The position numbers and the translations under genes are program-made. The notes below the pieces were generated by a model. That model was not told the origin of the DNA and made no database searches. It saw nothing but the letters and a program-made list of their open reading frames with translations. A stretch of 64,000 nt of DNA from Megascapheus bottae (taxonomy: Eukaryota > Chordata > Mammalia > Rodentia > Geomyidae): positions 248,001 through 312,000 of the forward strand of contig JANJXV010000194.1 in the NCBI GenBank assembly GCA_024803745.1, read 5' to 3'. Below, piece after piece: positions 1 through 11,800 of this stretch (within the stretch, counting starts at the first letter, position 1; each line of letters opens with the position of its first letter).

Positions 1-1040
1 TCATCATCATCATCATATCCAAATATCCATTCTCCTACAAAGAATGAACACTTAACTGTGTCTAATGCTTTTTTTTTAATTTCACTAATTCTTCTGTGTT
101 TTTCCCTCTTGCATTTTTTACACATGACAGCAAAGCTAATCATTAGGAAAAAATTGATTAGGATATAGAAACCTAATAATATCCTAGTAGATTGACGTCA
201 AAAATATGTGCAAGATGCCCTGTGTGTTTGACCTAGTGGTAGAGTCCTTGGCTACCAAGCAGTAAGCCTCAGGTTTGATTCCTCATTACCACATACATAG
301 AAAACGCTGCAAGTGGTGCTGTGGCTCGGTGGGACAGCTAAAGCCTAAAGAAAGCCCAAGAACAATGTTCACACTCTGAGGTCAAGTCCCAAGACTAGCA
401 AAAACAAAAAAAAATTCGACAAGGGGCAAAATGCAGGCAGAGAAGGCACTGTGAAGCAAATGTTTTGTAAAGGATGAGGGCAAAATTGACCCTTAAGTTT
501 GGATCTTACCTAAGAAAGGCTCCTTGAGCCTGAGACCAGACTGGTAGTTGGGCCTAGTGGAAGACATTGGGATTGGACAAATAAGGTCTGCTGTATACTA
601 CATCCACATGTATACTGTGAGACTGGAGGAGAGATTCAGCCTCCAGTATGTCTTTGGTGAGGTCTTTTGTGAGCAAGGATCTTTGGTCATTGGGCCCTGA
701 AAGGTGACCCTGCCTCCCTCACAATGGAACAGAATATGGAACCCTGGTAACCAAGCCACTGTAACTAACAACCAGCTCAAGCCAGCTCACTTGGCCTGTG
801 GCTCAGGAGGAAGAAAGATGTTGCTGTGCTGTTGCCAAAGGTCAGGAAACTCGAGTCTCAGGCATGGAAGTTGTGGATATCTTACTCGAAGATGTACATG
901 CTATATCATTGCCAAGCCACAAATCCAGTATAACAGAACTTTCTCTAAGAAGAAGGCCAGGAAATTCCAGGGCAACCAGATGAGGTAAATTTCTAAGAAG
1001 AAATGTATTTGATCCCATCATCGTCCCCACACACTACAAC
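1..1040. repeat. F segment, copy F-1 (left part cut by window)
   Basis: Non-L1 part of the 7.4-kb tandem unit. It begins inside the TCA microsatellite and ends where the L1 poly(A) starts. The same sequence recurs at 7423-8473, 14252-15298, 47338-48372 and 54751-55540, and as a diverged inverted copy at 29146-30170. It contains one plus-strand ID-like SINE and then about 600 bp that match no repeat family I recognise. Short ORFs near 598-1030 recur in every copy on both strands, which DNA identity between the copies is enough to explain. Confidence 0.9.
213..413 (+). mobile_element. ID-like dimer SINE
   Basis: Two tRNA-like halves. The first has an A-box-like 'gacctagtggtagagtcc' and a B-box-like 'ggtttgattcc'. 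The second begins 'gtggtgctgtggctc' and ends 'gactagcaaaaac' before an A-rich tail. It is part of F and so is repeated in each unit. Confidence 0.8.
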
Positions 1041-1461
1041 TTTCTTTTTTTTTTCATTTTTTTTATTGTAATTAGTAAAAGGGTTAGATGATATTTGCCA
1101 GATAGAAGGTGCATTAATTCACATACATTGATACCCTTTCACATGTCTTGGTACCCATTTCCCTCCAACCCCACACCCCCCACCCGTCTTGGTTTTCCCC
1201 CCTTCCCTATCAAATTTCAAATATCCAAATACAAATAAATTCAATATATCAGATAACAAAGTGAGATACTATACCAATATGGGATAACCAAGGGACAGCA
1301 AGCGAGATGAGAGACAACGTAGTACATTAAGGACAACAATCATTCATTATATGGCTTTTGTGTCAATATCCTGGAGGTCCTTTCAATTAGCTTCACATTA
1401 TATGGCCTTATATATGGCCTTTTGCTCTATTGCCAATCTCTGCTAGTAGAGCCCAAGGTTT

Positions 1462-4400
1462 CTACTGATTATGACGAATGAGGGAAACCACTGAGCCTAA
1501 GTTCCTTTGAGTCTGGCTTACTTCACTTAATATGATTTGTTCTAAGTCTTTCCATTTCCTAACAAATGGGGCGATGTCATTCTTTCTGACAGCAGCATAG
1601 AATTCCATTGTGTACAAATACCACAACTTGTTGATCCACTCATCAACTGAGGGACATCTGGGTTGGTTCCATATCTTTGCTATGGTGAATAGTGCTGCAA
1701 TGAACATTGTTGTGCTAGTGGGTTTAGTAGGCCCTTGTTTCTGGATTGTTGGGTAAATGCCAAGTACTGGAATTGCTGGGTCATAGGGGAGTTGTATGTT
1801 TAGCGTTTTGAGGCACTGCCGCACTGCTTTCCATAGTGGTTGAACGAGTTTGCACTCCCACCAACAGTGTAGTAGTGATCCCTCCTGACCACATCCCCTC
1901 CAGCATCTGTTGTCATTCGTTTTCCTGATCCTGGCCATTCTAACTGGAGTTAGGTGGAATCTTAGACTTGTTTTGATTTGCATTTCTTTTATGACCAGAG
2001 ATGTTGAGCATTTCTTCATGTGTCTATAGGCCATTTTTGTTTCTTCTTCAGAGAAGACTCTCTTTAAGTCTTTGGCCCATTTTGTAATGGGATGGGTGTT
2101 ACTTTGGAGGTTAGTTTTGGAGTGAATCAATTTTTTGAGTTGTTGATATATTTTAGATATGAGGCCTTGTTCCGTTGTTTGGGTGGTGAAGATCTTCTCC
2201 CACTCTGTAGGCTTCCTGATTAGTTTACTAGCTATATCCGTTGCCATACAAAAGCTCTGCAGTTTAATGCATTCCCACTTATCCAGCCTTTCTCTGATTT
2301 GTTGTGATTCTTGGTCCTTATTAAGAAAGTTTCGACCTGTACCAAGGAGGCCTAGTGTATCTCCTATTCCTTCCTGTAAACTTTTCAGTGTGTCAGCTTT
2401 TACCTCCACGTCTTTGATCCATTTGGAGTTAATTCTACTGCAAGGGGACAAAGAAGGATCCAACTTTAGTTTTCTGCAGGTGTTTAACCAGTTCTGCCAG
2501 CACAACTTGTTGAAGAGGCTATCTTTCTTCCATTCTATTTTTTTGGCTCCCTGGTCAAAGATTAGGTGGCCATAGGTCTGTGGTTTAATATCTGGGTCCG
2601 CAGTTCTACTCCATTGGACTTCAGGCCTGTTCTTGTGCCAGTACCAAGCTGTTTTGAGAATTATAGCTCTGTAATAGAGCCTTAAGTTTGGAATTGAAAT
2701 TCCTCCAGCGCTGTTCTTTCTGCTAAGAAGTGTTTTTGCTATACGGGGTCTTTTATTATTCCATATGAAATTTTGAATTGCCTCTTCTATGTCTTTAAAG
2801 AATGACATTGGGATGTTGATGGGTATTACATTGAATTTGTAGATAGCCCTTGGCAAGATTGTCATTTTCACAATGTTGATTCTTCCAATCCAGGAGCACG
2901 GGAGGTTTTTCCATTTCCTTAGTTCTGCTTTAATTTCCTTTTTTAGGGTTTTAAAGTTTTCATCTAAACTGTCCTTTACATTCTTAGTTAAGCTAATTGC
3001 TAGGTACTTTATTTTCTTTGAGGCTATTGTGAAAGGATTTTCTTTCCTGATTATTGCCTCGTTCCTCTCAGTGTTGGCATAAAGTAAGGCAGTTGATTTG
3101 TGAGGGTTGATTTTATGCCCTGCTACCCTTCCAAAGCTTTGAATCAGCTCAAGGAGCTTGGGAGTAGAGTCTATAGGATTCTTTAAATACAGAATCATGT
3201 CATCTGCAAAGAGGGATAGTTTTATTTCCTCTTTCCCTACTTGGATCCCCTTTATGCTTGCTTCTTGCCTTATTGCACTGCCTAGGAATTCTAGTACTAT
3301 GTTAAAAAGGAGTGGAGAGAGTGGGCATCCTTGTCTCGTTCCTGATTTTAGAGGGAATGGCTTTAGATTTTCACCATTAAGTATAATACTAGCAGTGGGT
3401 TTCTCATACACAGCCTTTATTACATTGAGAAATGTTCCATGGATTCCTAGTTTCTCCACATCTTTTAACATAAAGGGGTTTTGGATCTTGTCAAATGCCT
3501 TTTCCGCATCTATTGAGACAATCATGTGATTTTATCCCTGCTCCTGTTGATGTGTTGAATTATATTAATTGATTTGTGTATGTTGAACCAGCTTTGCCTC
3601 CCTGTGATGAATCCAGTTTGATCATAGTGTATATTTTTTTTGATGAGTTGTTGTAGACGGTTGGCCAGTATTTTGTTGAGAAGTTTTGCATCAAGGTTCA
3701 TCAAAGAAATGGGTCTATAGATCTCTTTCTTTGATGAATCTCTGTCTGGTTTGGGGATGAGGGATATGCTGGCTTCACAGAATCAGTTTAGTAAAGAACC
3801 TTCATTTTCAATTTCGTTGAAGAGCTTGAGGAGTATTGGTGTGAGCTCTGCTTTGAAGACCTTATAGAATTCAGCTGTGAATCCATCTGGCCCTGGGCTC
3901 TTTTTAAGTGGAAGTTGTCTAATTTCCATTTCTATTTCAGAGCTTGAAATAGGCCTGTTGTGTTGGGTTAGCTCTTCTTGGTTCAGTGTGTGTATGTTAA
4001 TATTGTCTAGGAATTCATCCATTTCTTCTAGATTCTCAAATTTGTTGGCGTAAAGGTTTGAGAAGTATTCCCTCATGATATTCTGGATCTTGGTAATTTC
4101 TGTCGTGATATTACCATTTTCATCTGCGATTTTGTTTATTTCGATATGCTCTCTTCTTTTTTTGGTAAGATTTGCTAAGGGCTTGTCAATTTTGTTAATT
4201 CTTTCAAGAACCAACTCCTAGTTTTGTTGATTCTTTCTATAGTTTTTTATTCCAAATCATTTAATTCTGCTTTGATTTTAATAATTTGCTTTCTCCTAAT
4301 GGGTTTAGGGTTGGTTTGTTGCTCTTTTTCCAGGAGGTTAAGGTGAGACCTTAACTAGTTGGTTTGCCATTTTTCCAACTTGCTGTTGTAGGCACTCCGC

Positions 4401-5302
4401 GCTATAAATTTTCCTCTGAGTACTGCCTTTGTTGTGTCCCTAAGGAGTTGATATTTGTGTGCTCCTTATTGTTAAATTTCATAAACAGTTGGATATCTGT
4501 TCTGATCTCTTCGATTACCCATTGTTTTTGATTCAACAATGTGTGATTCAGTCTCCATGAGTTACAGGGTTTTCTTTGGTGGAGATGTGTGTTCAGCTCC
4601 AATTTGATGCCTTTATGGTCTGAGAGTGTGCATGGAATAATTTCAGTGTTTCTGAATCTGTCCAGGTTTGCTTTATGGCCTAAGATGTGGTCTATCTTGG
4701 AAAATGTTCCATGTGCTGCTGAGAAAAACGTATATTGTGGTGTTACTGGGTGGAATATTCTGCAGATGTCTGTTAGATCTAGTTGGTCTATATAGTTGTT
4801 CAGTTCTAAGGTTTCTCTGTTGAGTTTTTGCCTTGTTGATCTGTCCATAGGTGAGAGTGGTGTGTTAAACTCACCAACAATCACTGTATTTCGATCTATG
4901 TATGGTTTCAGTGTAAGTAAAGTTTGCTTGATGAAGTTTGGAGCTCCGGGATTGGGTGTGTAAATATTTAGGATTGTTATGTCTTCCGGGAGGAAAGATC
5001 CCTTTAGTAGTATGTAGTAACCTTCTTTGTCTTTTCTTACTACTTTTAGTTTGAAGTCTATTGTATCTGATATGAGGATGGCAACTCTAGCCTGTTTATG
5101 GGGGCAGTTAGCTTGATAGAGTTTATTCCAACCTCTCACTTTCAAAAGATGATTGTTTTGGGGTAAGATGTGTCTCTCGAAGTCAGCAGAACAATGGCTC
5201 TTGCTTTTTGATCCAACTAGACAACCTATGCCGTTTAATTGGAGAGTTAAGTCCATTGATATTGAGAGTTAGGATTGAGAGATATTTATTAGTTCCTACC
5301 AT
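1462..5302 (-). pseudogene. L1-1 ORF2 (endonuclease-reverse transcriptase), disrupted
   Basis: About 1280 codons from ATG at 5300-5302, the usual ORF2 length. The N-terminal endonuclease is recognisable: 'NINGL', an ETH motif, 'GEFNTPL' (most L1s have Asp where this has Glu), 'KIDHI' and 'LSDH'. The reverse transcriptase has '[10 protein letters not shown]' and the catalytic 'FADD'. The C-terminus carries a CX3CX7HX4C cysteine motif, 'CWRGCGQEG...HCWWEC'. Lesions: TGA at 5183-5185 next to the ETH motif, a frameshift near 5168, a frameshift near 4435 at the end of the endonuclease, TGA at 3783-3785, and loss of one base from an A-run near 3530. From 3525 down to 1462 the frame is open for 687 residues, covering the RT core to the C-terminus. 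Confidence 0.95.
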
Positions 5303-5350
5303 TTTTAAAAGCTGTTAGTAGGGCCTGTGTCTTGACAGTTCTTGTGGTCC

Positions 5351-6534
5351 TTAGATGGTATGCTGTTTAGGTGCCTTTTCTTTCCCTATATTGCATTTAT
5401 TTTGGTTTTCTATGTATAGAGCATCTTTGAGAATTCTCTGTAGTGTTGGTTTTGTTTCGACATATTGTTGCAGCTTTTCCCTGGAATGGAATGTTTTTAT
5501 TTTTCCCTCAGTTATGAATGAGAGCTTAGCTGGCTACAGTATTCTTGGTTGGTAGTTATTTGATTTAAGGGCATGACATATATGCTTCCAGTCACTTCGT
5601 GCTTGCATGGTCTCTGCTGAGAAATCTGGGGTTATTCTGATTGGTTTGCCTTTGTTGGTTACTGATCCCTTTTCCCTGGCTGCCTGTAGGATCTTTCCTT
5701 TCGTTTCTATTGATCCAGTTCGAATCACAATGTGGCGGTGGGATGTTCTTTTCTGGTCAGGTCTGTTTGGGGTTCTAAAAGCTTCTCGTATCTGGATGGG
5801 CCTGCCCTTCTGGATATTTGGGAAATTCTCTGAGATGATTCCCTGAAGTATATTTCCAATACCATTGACCTCTTTCTCCACGCCCTCCTCAGTACCAACT
5901 AGCCTTAAATTAGGCTTCCTAATTGTTTCTTGGACCTCCTGAAACGCTCTCTCATATTTCCTAGATTTGGATTGACTCATTTTCTGTTCTTTATAATACC
6001 TAAATTATCTTCAGCCACGGAAATTCTCTCCTCTGCAATGTCTAACATGATATCAAAGCTATCTACTTTATTTTTCATCTCCCTTGCTTCTAATTGCTCA
6101 CTTTTGATGCCTTGCATCCCTTGTTTTAGATCATGTATGGATTTCTTTATCTCCTTGATTTCCTTTTGAGTGGTTAGCTCAGTAGCTTTATTTTCTTTGG
6201 ACATTTGCTGGAGTTTGGTCACGTTTTTATTTGTGGATTCTTTGAATTCATCCATCTTTCTTTGAAAAACCTTTATTATGGCCTCCTTTATGGCTTCTTC
6301 TTTTTCACTTATCACCTTGTTTTTGCTTTCCTCTTGTTCAGGTATGGCTTCCTCCATTATCTCTTTCTTTATATTTTCACATTTTTCATTAATGATGTTT
6401 ATCAGTTGCATTTGTGTAGCAATTGGAAGACTCTCCTCTAGGTTTGCCAGTGACTGTTCCATTGTCTGTTTACATTGGGTGGGGGATGTTGTTTCTTGAT
6501 TTGACATTTTTCTTGAGTTTCTTGTTCTGCCCAT
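5351..6534 (-). pseudogene. L1-1 ORF1 (RNA-binding chaperone), disrupted
   Basis: ORF1 encodes the L1 RNA-binding protein that coats the element's RNA. It runs from ATG at 6532-6534 to a TAA at 5351-5353, about 395 codons before lesions, which is longer than the roughly 340-370 residues usual in human and mouse. Residues about 40-185 are rich in Glu, Lys and Ile with heptad character, as in a coiled coil. An RRM-like part follows ('RKPNLRLVG', 'RTSHRHIVIR'), then the C-terminal domain ('PAKLSFITEGKIKTF'). Lesions are a 4-base deletion near 5988 that separates coiled coil from RRM, and TAG at 5534-5536 where relatives have Tyr. Confidence 0.92.
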
Positions 6535-7094
6535 TTGAAAATGGGAGCAAGATTACTACTAAATACGATTATAGTTTTTCAGATATAACCAACCTAGAGC
6601 TCTGTCGCTGGCAGACACTAGATGTTCACAAGTTTTGATTGGTATTATCACTATTTCTTTTTGTGCACTTACAGACCAGCCTAATACAACCACTGATAAG
6701 CGATTTATACCCAAAACAATAAGCCTCTCAATCCAATCTCTATTGTCTTTAAGTCCCTCTGAGCCTAGAGAATAATTAACCACCTACATATACAATATTG
6801 CTCAACAGCTATCAAGTGTAGATCCGTGCAGTATAAGGGTTGAAAGACGAGCAGAGCTCCAGAGATAGAAAAAAAGAATGAGAGAGGTCAGGGGAGGTGC
6901 AAGAGGATTAACGTAGGAGTGTAAGAATATTGTAGTAATGAATAAAAGTTATAGCATAAGGATAACTGACATAAGTTGGTAAGTAGGTAGCATATTTGAG
7001 TACAAAGTTTGGAAAGTATTAGAATAAAACATATGTGTTGCTGCACGACTAGCTCTTAGCCCAACCAGTGGCCTCACAGTGGACCATGGGATGG
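6535..7094 (-). promoter_or_regulatory. L1-1 5' UTR / presumed internal promoter region
   Basis: About 560 bp upstream of ORF1 with no long ORF and no tandem monomers of the mouse type. In L1s this region carries the RNA polymerase II promoter, so the assignment rests on position only. The equivalents are 46450-47009 and 53863-54422. L1-2 has lost about 600 bp spanning most of this region and the ORF1 start. Confidence 0.5.
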
Positions 7095-7205
7095 ATCTGT
7101 TTTTCTTGTCTACGTTGAGGGAAAGGGGTATTTCACAAGATGCAGAAGCGAAGATTTCAGGAGCAAATGCTGTGAGTGAATTAGCTCGTAAAAAGCATTT
7201 TTATT

Positions 7206-7412
7206 TTCTTTTATCTTTCTGCCAGTCTTGGGGCTTGAATTCAGGGCCTGAGCACTGTCCTCGGGTTTTCTCAAGTCTAGCCCTCTGCCACTTGAGCCAC
7301 AGTGCCACATCTAGATTTTCTATCTATGTGGTACTCAGCAATCAAACCCAGATCTCCATGGATGCTAGGCAAGCACTCTACCACTATGCCAAACTCTCAA
7401 CCCTGACATAGT
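7206..7412 (-). mobile_element. ID-like dimer SINE in F-2
   Basis: In plus orientation it reads 'cagtcttggggcttgaattc', a 'gagccacagtgccac' centre, then 'atgctaggcaagcactctac'. This is the reverse complement of a two-half ID-like SINE. Copies sit at the same place in the other F units. Confidence 0.8.
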
Positions 7413-7422
7413 AATTATAAAG

Positions 7423-7452
<30 letters not shown>
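7423..7452. repeat. TCA microsatellite in F-2
   Basis: Ten TCA repeats. The same tract has about eight repeats at 14252-14274 and four to five at 47338-47350 and 54751-54764, so it is length-variable between units. Confidence 0.9.
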
Positions 7453-7453
<1 letters not shown>

Positions 7454-7649
7454 ATCCAAATATCCTTTCTCCTACAAAGAATGAACACTTAACTGTGTCT
7501 AATGTTTTTTTTTAATTTCACTAATTCTTCTGTGTTTTTCCCTCTTGCATTTTTTACACATGACAGCAAAGCTAATCATCAGGAAAAAATTGATTAGGAT
7601 ACAGAAACCTAATAATATCCTAGTAGATTGACGTCAAAAATATGTGCAA

Positions 7650-7846
7650 GATGCCCTGTGTGTTTGACCTAGTGGGAGAGTCCTTGGCTACCAACAGTAA
7701 GCCTCAGGTTTGATTCCTCATTACCACATACATAGAAAACGCTGCAAGTGGTGCTGTGGCTCGGTGGGACAGCTAAAGCCTAAAGAAAGCCCAAAACAAT
7801 GTTCACACTCTGAGGTCAAGTCCCAAGACTAGCAAAAACAAAAAAG
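7650..7846 (+). mobile_element. ID-like dimer SINE in F-2
   Basis: Counterpart of the SINE at 213-413, with small indels ('gtgggagagtcc', 'caacagtaagc'). Confidence 0.8.
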
Positions 7847-8892
7847 AATTCGACAAGGGGCAAAATGCAGGCAGAGAAGTCACTGTGAAGCAAATGTTTT
7901 GTAAAGGATGAGGGCAAAATTGACCCTTAAGTTTGGATCTTACCTAAGAAAGGCTCCTTGAGCCTGAGACCAGACTGGTAGTTGGGCCTAGTGGAAGACA
8001 TTGGGATTGGACAAATAAGGTGTGCTGTAAACTACATACACATGTATATTGTGAGACTGGAGGAGAGATTCAGCCTCCAGTATGTCTTTGGTGAGGTCTT
8101 TTGTGAGCAAGGATCTTTGGTCATTGGGCCCTGAAAGGTGACCCTGCCTCCCTCACAATGGAACAGAATATGGAACCCTGGAAACCAAGCCACTGTAACT
8201 AACAACCAGCTCAAGCCTGCTCACTTGGCCTGTGGCTCAGGAGGAAGAAAGATGTTGCTGTGCTGTTGCCAAAGGTCAGGAAACTCGAGTCTCAGGCATG
8301 GAAGTTGTGGATATCTTACTTGAAGATGTACATGCTAGATCATTGCCAAGCCACAAATCCAGTATAACAGAACTTTCTCTAAGAAGAAGGCCAGGAAAAT
8401 CCAGGGCAACCAGATGAGGTAAATTTCTAAGAAGAAATGTATTTGACCCCATCATCCTCCCCACACACTACAACTTTCTTTTTTCTCATTTTTTTATTGT
8501 AATTAGTAAAAGGGTTAGATGATATTTGCCAGATAGAAGGTGCATTAATTCACATACATTGATACCCTTTCACATGTCTTGGTACCCCTTTCCCTCCAAC
8601 CCCACACCCCCCACCCATCTTGGTTTTCCCCCCTTCCCTATCAAATTTCAAATATCCAAATACAAATAAATTCAATATATCAGATAACAAAGTGAGATAC
8701 TATACCAATATGGGATAACCAAGGGACAGCAAGCGAGATGAGAGACAACATAGTACATTAAGGACAACAATCATTCATTATATGGCTTTTGTGTCAATAT
8801 CCTGGAGGTCCTTTCAATTAGCTTCACATTATATGGTCTTATATATGGCCTTTTGCTCTATTGCCAATCTCTGCTAGTAGAGCCCAAGGTTT

Positions 8893-11800
8893 CTACTGAT
8901 TATGACGAATGAGGGAAACCACTGAGCCTAAGTTCCTTTGAGTCTGGCTTACTTCACTTAATATGATTTGTTCTAAGTCTTTCCATTTCCTAACAAATGG
9001 GGCGATGTCATTCTTTCTGACAGCAGCATAGAATTCCATGGTGTACAAATACCACAACTTGTTGATCCACTCATCAACTGAGGGACATCTGGGTTGGTTC
9101 CATATCTTTGCTATGGTGAATAGTGCTGCAATGAACATTGTTGTGCTAGTGGGTTTAGTAGGCCCTTGTTTCTGGATTGTTGGGTAAATGCCAAGTACTG
9201 GAATTGCTGGGTCATAGGGGAGTTGTATGTTTAGCGTTTTGAGGCACTGCCGCACTGCTTTCCATAGTGGTTGAACGAGTTTGCACTCCCACCAACAGTG
9301 TAGTAGTGATCCCTCCTGACCACATCCCCTCCAGCATCTGTTGTCATTCGTTTTCCTGATCCTGGCCATTCTAACTGGAGTTAGGTGGAATCTTAGACTT
9401 GTTTTGATTTGCATTTCTTTTATGACCAGAGATGTTGAGCATTTCTTCATGTGTCTATAGGCCATTTTTGTTTCTTCTTCAGAGAAGACTCTCTTTAAGT
9501 CTTTGGCCCATTTTGTAATGGGATGGGTGTTACTTTGGAGGTTAGTTTTGGAGTGATTCAATTTTTTGAGTTGTTGATATATTTTAGATATGAGGCCTTG
9601 TTCCGTTGTTTGGGTGGTGAAGATCTTCTCCCACTCTGTAGGCTTCCTGATTAGTTTACTAGCTATATCCGTTGCCATACAAAAGCTCTGCAGTTTAATG
9701 CAGTCCCACTTATCCAGCCTTTCTCTGATTTGTTGTGATTCTTGGTCCTTATTAAGAAATTTCGACCTGTACCAAGGAGGCCTAGTGTATCTCCTATTCC
9801 TTCCTGTAAACTTTTCAGTGTGTCAGCTTTTACCTCCACGTCTTTGATCCATTTGGAGTTAATTCTAGTGCAAGGTGACAAAGAAGGATCCAACTTTAGT
9901 TTTCTGCAGGTGTTTAACCAGTTCTGCCAGCACAACTTGTTGAAGAGGCTATCTTTCTTCCATTCTATTTTTTTGGCTCCCTGGTCAAAGATTAGGTGGC
10001 CATAGGTCTGTGGTTTAATATCTGGGTCCGCAGTTTTACTCCATTGGACTTCAGGCCTGTTCTTGTGCCAGTACCAAGCTGTTTTGAGAATTATAGCTCT
10101 GTAATAGAGCCTTAAGTTTGGAATTGAAATTCCTCCAGCGCTGTTCTTTCTGCTAAGAAGTGTTTTTGCTATACGGGGTCTTTTATTATTCCATATGAAA
10201 TTTTGAATTGCCTCTTCTATGTCTTTAAAGAAGGACATTGGGATGTTGATGGGTATTACATTGAATTTGTAGATAGCCCTTGGCAAGATTGTCATTTTCA
10301 CAATGTTGATTCTTCCAATCCAGGAGCATGGGAGGTTTTTCCATTTCCTTAGTTCTGCTTTAATTTCCTTTTTTAGGGTTTTAAAGTTTTCATCTAAACG
10401 GTCCTTTACATTCTTAGTTAAGCTAATTGCTAGGTACTTTATTTTCTTTGAGGCTATTGTGAAAGGATTTTCTTTCCTGATTATTGCCTCGTTCCTCTCA
10501 GTGTTGGCGTAAAGTAAGGCAGTTGATTTGTGAGGGTTGATTTTATGGCCTGCTACCCTTCCAAAGCTTTGAATCAGCTCAAGGAGCTTGGGAGTAGAGT
10601 CTATAGGATTCTTTAAATACAGAATCATGTCATCTGCAAAGAGGGATAGTTTTATTTCCTCTTTCCCTACTTGGATCCCCTTTATGCTTGCTTCTTGCCA
10701 TATTGCACTGCCTAGGAATTCTAGTACTATGTTAAAAAGGAGTGGAGAGAGTGGGCATCCTTGTCTCGTTCCTGATTTTAGAGGGAATGGCTTTAGATTT
10801 TCACCATTAAGTATAATACAAGCAGTGGGTTTCTCATACACAGCCTTTATTACATTGAGAAATGTTCCATGGATTCCTAGTTTCTCCACATCTTTTATCA
10901 TAAAGGGGTTTTGGATCTTGTCAAATGCCTTTTCCGCATCTATTGAGACAATCATGTGATTTTATCCCTGTTCCTGTTGATGTGTTGAATTATATTAATT
11001 GATTTGTGTATGTTGAACCAGCTTTGCCTCCCTGTGATGAATCCAGTTTGATCATAGTGTATAATTTTTTTGATGAGTTGTTGTAGACGGTTGGCCAGTA
11101 TTTTGTTGAGAAGTTTTGCATCGATGTTCATCAAAGAAATGGGTCTATAGATCTCTTTCTTTGATGAATCTCTGTCTGGTTTGGGGATGAGGGATATGCT
11201 GGCTTCACAGAATCAGTTTGGTAAAGAACCTTCATTTTCAATTTCGTTGAAGAGCCTCAGGAGTATTGGTGTGAGCTCTGCTTTGAAGACCTTATAGAAT
11301 TCAGCTGTGAATCCATCTGGCCCTGGGCTCTTTTTAAGTGGACGTTGTCTAACTTCCATTTCTATTTCAGAGCTTGAAATAGGCCTGTTGAGTTTGGTTA
11401 GCTCTTCTTGGTTCAGTGTGGGTATGTTAATATTGTCTAGGAATTCATCCATTTCTTCTAGATTCTCAAATTTGTTGGCGTAAAGTTTGAGAAGTGTTCC
11501 CTCATGATATTCTGGATCTTGGTAATTTCTGTCGTGATATTACCATTTTCATCTGCGATTTTGTTTATTTTGATATGCTCTCTTCTTTTTTTGGTAAGAT
11601 TTGCTAAGGGCTTGTCAATTTTGTTAATTCTTTCAAAGAACCAACTCCTTGTTTTGTTGATTCTTTCTATAGTTTTTTTATTCCAAATCATTTAATTCTG
11701 CTTTGATTTTAATAATTTTCTTTCTCCTAATGGGTTTAGTTTTGGTTTGTTGCTCTTTTTCCAGGAGGTTAAGGTGAGACATTAACTAGTTGGTTTGCCA

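Larger units (their letters stand above)
1041..7094 (-). mobile_element. LINE-1 copy L1-1, near full length, inactive
   Basis: Minus-strand L1 of about 6.05 kb in the order 5' UTR (6535-7094), ORF1 (5351-6534), a 48-bp gap, ORF2 (1462-5302), 3' UTR (1041-1461) and an interrupted A-tail at about 1041-1075. The 3' end abuts F at 'cactacaac'. The 5' limit is set at the point where the inverted F copy (29146-30500) stops matching; no independent 5' boundary was found. No target-site duplication is visible. Both ORFs are broken, so the copy cannot move by itself. Confidence 0.95.
7095..8473. repeat. F segment, copy F-2 (complete)
   Basis: The complete F unit, about 1.38 kb. In order: a short non-repeat part, a minus-strand ID-like dimer, a TCA microsatellite, a plus-strand ID-like dimer, then about 620 bp of unidentified sequence ending 'cacactacaac' at the L1 A-tail. 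Its left edge is placed at 'atctgttttt', the limit of similarity to the inverted copy that ends at 30500. Confidence 0.9.

Noticed and set aside
213..413. Functional tRNA gene
   Set aside because: A- and B-box-like sequences belong to an ID-like SINE dimer; no cloverleaf is supported.
2159..3529. Plus-strand ORFs of 69-138 codons inside L1-1 and their repeats in the other copies
   Set aside because: They lie antisense to well-identified ORF2 coding sequence and have no motifs of their own.
5607..6638. Plus-strand ORFs opposite L1 ORF1 (also near 13626, 46120 and 53533)
   Set aside because: Hydrophobic Phe-rich translations are the reverse of an A-rich coiled-coil gene; shadows of ORF1.
1462..7094. 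Possibility that L1-1 or L1-2' is retrotransposition-competent
   Set aside because: Each has stops and frameshifts in both ORFs; only part of the RT region is open.
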